This document shows positions 5,884-7,014 of a DNA stretch of 7,014 bases, piece after piece. A program made the position numbers and the translations under genes. Position 1 is the stretch's first letter. Each line of letters begins with the position of its first letter. Source of the DNA: JAKAQB01 sp035702855. GTDB lineage: Bacteria > Actinomycetota > Acidimicrobiia > Acidimicrobiales > Palsa-688. The notes beneath the pieces are model-generated. The model was given only the letters and a program-made list of their open reading frames with translations, was not told where the DNA came from and ran no database searches. Where the stretch lies: NCBI GenBank assembly GCA_035702855.1, contig DASSZM010000063.1, positions 1-7,014 on the forward strand. The letters are read 5' to 3'.

Positions 5884-7014
5884 CTACCGGTCGCCGGGGC
5901 GGTGCAGTGGCGGCGGCTCCCACGCCCGCACCGGGGGCAGCGGACCGCACCAGGCCTCGACCTCGACGAGGGCGTGCTGGCCGGCGCAGGCCTGCGACAG
6001 CAGCGAGGTGCCCCGGTCGGCGGTCAGCACGTTGGGGTTGCCGTGCCGGCACAGCGGGCGGTCGGCGGCCGGGTCGTCGGGGTCGTACCACGCCCCGGTC
6101 GACAGTTGGACGACGCCGGGGCGCACGGCGTCGGTGACGACCAGGCCGGCGAGGCACGCGCCGCGCCCGTTGCGCACGCGGACCACGTCGCCGTCGACGA
6201 GACGCCGGGCGGCGGCGTCGGCGGGGTGCATCCGCAGCGGCTCCCGCCCGGCGACCTTGCCCGCCCGGCTGGCCGCCCCGGGGTCCAGCTGGCTGTGGAG
6301 CCGGGTCGCGGGGTTGTTGGCAACCAGGTGCAGCGGCCAGCGGGCGGCCCCCGGACCGCCCAACCACTCCTCGGGCTCGAGCCACCGGGGCTGCGGCGGG
6401 CAGTCGCCGTACCCGAAGCCGGCGATCGTGTCCGACCACAGCTCGATGCGCCCCGACGGCGTCGGGAGCGGGTTCGCCTGCGGGTCGGCCCGGAACTCGG
6501 CGAAGAGGACCCGGTCGCCGTCCTCCGACGGCAGGGCGAGCTCCCCCGCCGCCCAGAACTCCTCGAAGCTCGGGCCGTCGATCCCGGCGGCCGCCAGCCG
6601 CTCGCCCAGCCGGCGGTACATCTCGCGCAGCCAGCCGGCGGCGTCGCGGCCCTCGGTGAACGCCTCCCCGAAGCCGAGGCGGGCGGCCAGGCCGGCGAAG
6701 ATGGCGTAGTCGTCGCGGGCGAGGCCGAGCGGCTCGGCGGCCTGCTGCATGGCGTGCACCCGGCCGTCGCCCCTGCCGGCGGCGAGATCCTCCCGCTCCA
6801 GGGTCACGGTGGCCGGCAGCACCACGTCGGCGTGGCGGGCGGCGGCGGTCCACTGCGACTCGTGGACGACGATCGTGTCGGGCCGCTGCCAGGCGCGCCG
6901 GAGCCGGTTGAGGTCCTGGTGGTGGTGGAAGGGGTTGCCGCCGACCCAGTACACGAGGCGGATGTGGGGGTAGCGCCGGCGCTGCCCGTCGAAGTCGTAG
7001 GAGCCGCCCGGATC
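5884..7014 (-). CDS. BisC/TorA/DorA-family molybdopterin oxidoreductase, C-terminal part
   Basis: The frame stays open to the right edge and ends at TAG (5886-5884), giving 376 visible residues. Nearly half of a protein of this family is present; the N-terminus with the molybdenum-ligand serine and any Tat signal lies outside. Family marks are DFDGQRRRYPHIRLVYW followed by GGNPFHHHQDLNRL (residues 8-38), ADVVLPATVTLERED (about 63-77), RDDYAIFAGLAARLGF (about 99-114) and TPSGRIELWSD (about 189-199). The C-terminal molybdopterin-dinucleotide domain runs from about PLHLVANNPATRLHSQ to the end and includes the CRHGNPNVLTADRGTS motif. The family reduces S- or N-oxides such as biotin or methionine sulfoxide, DMSO and TMAO. 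The last motif leans towards BisC, but the substrate cannot be fixed from this half. A GTG at 6954 is internal, because homologous sequence continues upstream of it. Confidence 0.92.
   Translation of the reverse strand, partial: DPGGSYDFDGQRRRYPHIRLVYWVGGNPFHHHQDLNRLRRAWQRPDTIVVHESQWTAAARHADVVLPATVTLEREDLAAGRGDGRVHAMQQAAEPLGLARDDYAIFAGLAARLGFGEAFTEGRDAAGWLREMYRRLGERLAAAGIDGPSFEEFWAAGELALPSEDGDRVLFAEFRADPQANPLPTPSGRIELWSDTIAGFGYGDCPPQPRWLEPEEWLGGPGAARWPLHLVANNPATRLHSQLDPGAASRAGKVAGREPLRMHPADAAARRLVDGDVVRVRNGRGACLAGLVVTDAVRPGVVQLSTGAWYDPDDPAADRPLCRHGNPNVLTADRGTSLLSQACAGQHALVEVEAWCGPLPPVRAWEPPPLHRPGDR

Noticed and set aside
6008..6709. Open frame of 233 codons on the plus strand
   Set aside because: It is antisense to the well-supported molybdopterin oxidoreductase and its product is low-complexity Ser/Arg/Pro-rich.
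5884..6954. GTG 6954 as the start of the oxidoreductase
   Set aside because: The frame continues to the window edge with family-typical sequence (DFDG...YPHIRL), so this GTG encodes an internal valine.

Overview
This GC-rich window is an ordinary stretch of chromosome from what looks like a high-GC actinobacterium. The class Acidimicrobiia is my best guess. Three things point that way. The first gene carries GYWLAA-type repeats of a kind I associate with that class. The ferrochelatase has a C-terminal cysteine cluster like that of mycobacterial ferrochelatases. Most genes also lack a Shine-Dalgarno site and have a TAnnnT box 6-9 nt before the start, the leaderless layout common in actinobacteria. 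The taxonomic guess rests on pattern recognition only.

Layout. Positions 2-805 (+) hold the C-terminal 267 residues of a repeat protein ending in a 3D (Asp-Asp-Asp) domain, probably a secreted cell-wall enzyme. A 12-bp hairpin separates it from a ferrochelatase (842-1855, +; hemH/cpfC). A PIG-L/LmbE-family deacetylase (1831-2547, -) converges on hemH, and the two genes overlap by 25 bp. A divergent promoter region of 179 bp leads into S-adenosylhomocysteine hydrolase (2727-4151, +; ahcY), the only gene with a strong ribosome binding site and a long, hairpin-rich leader. Next come a beta-hydroxyacid dehydrogenase (4204-5043, +) and a NadD-like nucleotidyltransferase (5040-5615, +), joined by a TTGA stop/start overlap. 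A 10-codon reading frame (5654-5686) overlaps the start of a 56-residue two-helix membrane protein (5683-5853, +). A GC hairpin lies between it and the converging C-terminal part of a BisC/TorA-family molybdopterin oxidoreductase (5884-7014, -), which runs off the right edge.

The genes do not form one pathway. They cover cell wall, heme, amide or sugar deacetylation, the methyl cycle, redox, possible NAD synthesis and sulfoxide or N-oxide reduction. I found no mobile element, CRISPR array, tRNA or rRNA, and no clear undescribed system. The points most worth a second look are regulatory: nested hairpin/promoter junctions, repeated leaderless starts, the ahcY leader, the coupled short frame before the small membrane protein, and the unusual active-site motif of the NadD-like enzyme.
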